Shown here: piece after piece, positions 5,310-6,091 of the stretch
How the letters are laid out: each line of letters begins with the position of its first letter
Position numbering within the stretch: position 1 is the first letter of the stretch
Assembly (NCBI GenBank): GCA_943328885.2
Contig: CALQBT020000185.1
Coordinates: 1 to 6,091 of the forward strand
Source of the DNA: Bordetella parapertussis
Lineage (GTDB): Bacteria; Pseudomonadota; Gammaproteobacteria; Burkholderiales; Burkholderiaceae_C
Reading direction: 5' to 3'
DNA length: 6,091 nt
Notes under the pieces: model-generated
The model's database searches: none
Seen by the model: the letters and a program-made list of their open reading frames with translations, nothing else
Told to the model about the DNA's origin: nothing
Position numbers and translations under genes: made by a program

Positions 5310-6091
5310 ATGGACTCTGTTTTCACCGCTGACCCTGTTCACGCCTTGCCGGTGCAGGCCGGTCGCGCCGGGAGGTTGTGGCCGTCGCGGCAGCTTGGGC
5401 GGTCGTCACTGGCGCAGTGCCTGACCCTGGCGCTGCTGGTCCATGTGCTGCTGGTGTTGGTGCTAGGCAACACGCCGGGCGGCAGCGCTCGTCCCGGTGA
5501 AGGCGTTTGGGGTGCGATCAACATCCGCTTGCAGGGCGAAGCAGCGGACGGGCAAGGCCAGTCCAGCGTCGACACCGAGATACAAAGCGGTCAGCGCGGC
5601 CAGGCGGCTCAAGCCCGCTGGGGCGGCTGGGTGCGGCCACCGGATGACTCGACAGCGCCCGGTGCGGCGAGGCAAGGGCGCTGGCAAGCCCCCGCCAACG
5701 GCCAGGCCGTGGTCGACACAGAGCCGCCTGGCGTGGCTGCGCAGCTTGAGCCGTTGACGGCCGCCCCCACCAGCGAGCCCACCGCCAGGTCGGTGCCGAC
5801 CGTGCCGGCCCCTGCCGCCGCGCTGACGCCTTTGGTGCCACCGGTCGCGGCGACGGCAACAGCCCCGCCCCCGGCGCTGAGTCGAGCGCCAGCGCCAGTA
5901 CCGGCACCTGCGCATGTTGCGACACCCTCGCCATCGACCGTACAGGCGCCCGTACCGGCGCCTATACCTTCGCCTGTACCTTCGCCTGTACCAGCGCCTG
6001 TGCTCGAGCCGGCCGCGCCCGAGTTGCCCGCCCCGCGCCGCCTGCGCCTGGCTGAGCGTCCCGCGTCTATCCAGCCCTTGCCCGCCGCGGC
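5310..6091 (+). CDS. TonB-like membrane-anchored proline-rich protein, 3' end beyond window
   Basis: An open frame of 260 codons runs from ATG 5310 off the right edge. An in-frame TAG at 5238-5240 limits the start to ATG 5310, GTG 5283 or TTG 5268; the ATG has only a weak GGGA (5302-5305). Residues 1-33 are Arg-containing and cytoplasmic-like, then LAQCLTLALLVHVLLVLVLG (34-53) forms one hydrophobic helix. A linker with GEGVWGAINIRLQG (63-76) follows, and from about residue 138 the sequence is Pro/Ala/Val/Thr-rich, including APVPAPIPSPVPSPVPAPV (213-231). A single N-terminal anchor with a His in the helix (His45) followed by a long proline-rich periplasmic spacer is the layout of TonB, the energy transducer for outer-membrane receptors. 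TonB's SxxxH motif would read Ala41-xxx-His45 here. The C-terminal receptor-contacting domain is not in view, so TonB remains an inference; another anchored proline-rich envelope protein is possible. The minus-strand frames over this stretch are composition artefacts. Confidence 0.6.
   Translation, partial: MDSVFTADPVHALPVQAGRAGRLWPSRQLGRSSLAQCLTLALLVHVLLVLVLGNTPGGSARPGEGVWGAINIRLQGEAADGQGQSSVDTEIQSGQRGQAAQARWGGWVRPPDDSTAPGAARQGRWQAPANGQAVVDTEPPGVAAQLEPLTAAPTSEPTARSVPTVPAPAAALTPLVPPVAATATAPPPALSRAPAPVPAPAHVATPSPSTVQAPVPAPIPSPVPSPVPAPVLEPAAPELPAPRRLRLAERPASIQPLPAA
5946..6002 (+). repeat. 12-bp tandem repeat coding for Pro-rich tetrapeptides
   Basis: About 4.75 in-frame copies of a 12-base unit of the form KCGCCTGTACCN. 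The copies read GCGCCCGTACCG, GCGCCTATACCT, TCGCCTGTACCT, TCGCCTGTACCA and GCGCCTGTG, and encode APVP-APIP-SPVP-SPVP-APV. The unit is a multiple of three, so copy-number change would alter spacer length without a frameshift. Proline codons here are mostly CCT, with GTA for valine, unlike the CCG/CCC and GTG/GTC preferred elsewhere, which suggests recent duplication of one unit. Confidence 0.75.

Noticed and set aside
5463..5934. Overlapping minus-strand open frames at the right end, 138 and 150 codons.
   Set aside because: They are Arg/Gly/Ala-rich antisense readings of the proline-rich gene. The plus-strand frame has a membrane helix and in-frame repeats and is open across the whole region.

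Overview
The window is about 6.1 kb of very GC-rich bacterial chromosome. Base composition, codon use and the close resemblance of the proteins to families common in Burkholderiales suggest a betaproteobacterium of the Leptothrix/Rubrivivax type. That placement is inference from recalled family resemblance, not from a search. I see no RNA gene, insertion sequence, phage gene or CRISPR array. The region looks like ordinary metabolic chromosome.

Layout: (1) Positions 1-137, minus strand: the N-terminus of an amidase-signature hydrolase that runs off the left edge. (2) About 150 bp of divergent intergenic DNA holding a 9-bp inverted repeat. (3) 287-709, plus: a single-domain rhodanese sulfurtransferase. 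(4) 725-1858 and 1871-2947, minus: a tight two-gene operon, transcribed leftward, of a tartrate/D-malate dehydrogenase (TtuC/DmlA family) followed 12 bp later by an FAD-dependent oxidoreductase of the L-2-hydroxyglutarate oxidase (LhgO) family. It converges on the rhodanese gene with only 15 bp between them. (5) 2948-3118: a divergent control region with a perfect 12-bp palindrome that resembles a CRP/FNR-family site. (6) 3119-4357, plus: a nitronate monooxygenase-like (2-nitropropane dioxygenase family) flavoprotein with a C-terminal four-cysteine segment. (7) 4439-5218, plus: a short-chain dehydrogenase/reductase. (8) A short gap with a terminator-like hairpin. (9) 5310 to the right edge, plus: an open reading frame for a membrane-anchored, proline-rich protein with a TonB-like layout, cut by the window end.

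Functionally, the centre of the window is a group of small-molecule redox enzymes. Two of them, one NAD-linked and one flavin-linked, belong to families that act on 2-hydroxy acids and sit in one operon, which suggests a small hydroxyacid catabolic unit. The divergent nitronate monooxygenase/SDR pair may share its control region. No clearly novel system is visible. The points most worth following are the shared palindromic operator candidate, the altered N-terminal motif of the LhgO-like enzyme, the cysteine cluster of the nitronate monooxygenase, and the unfinished TonB-like gene.
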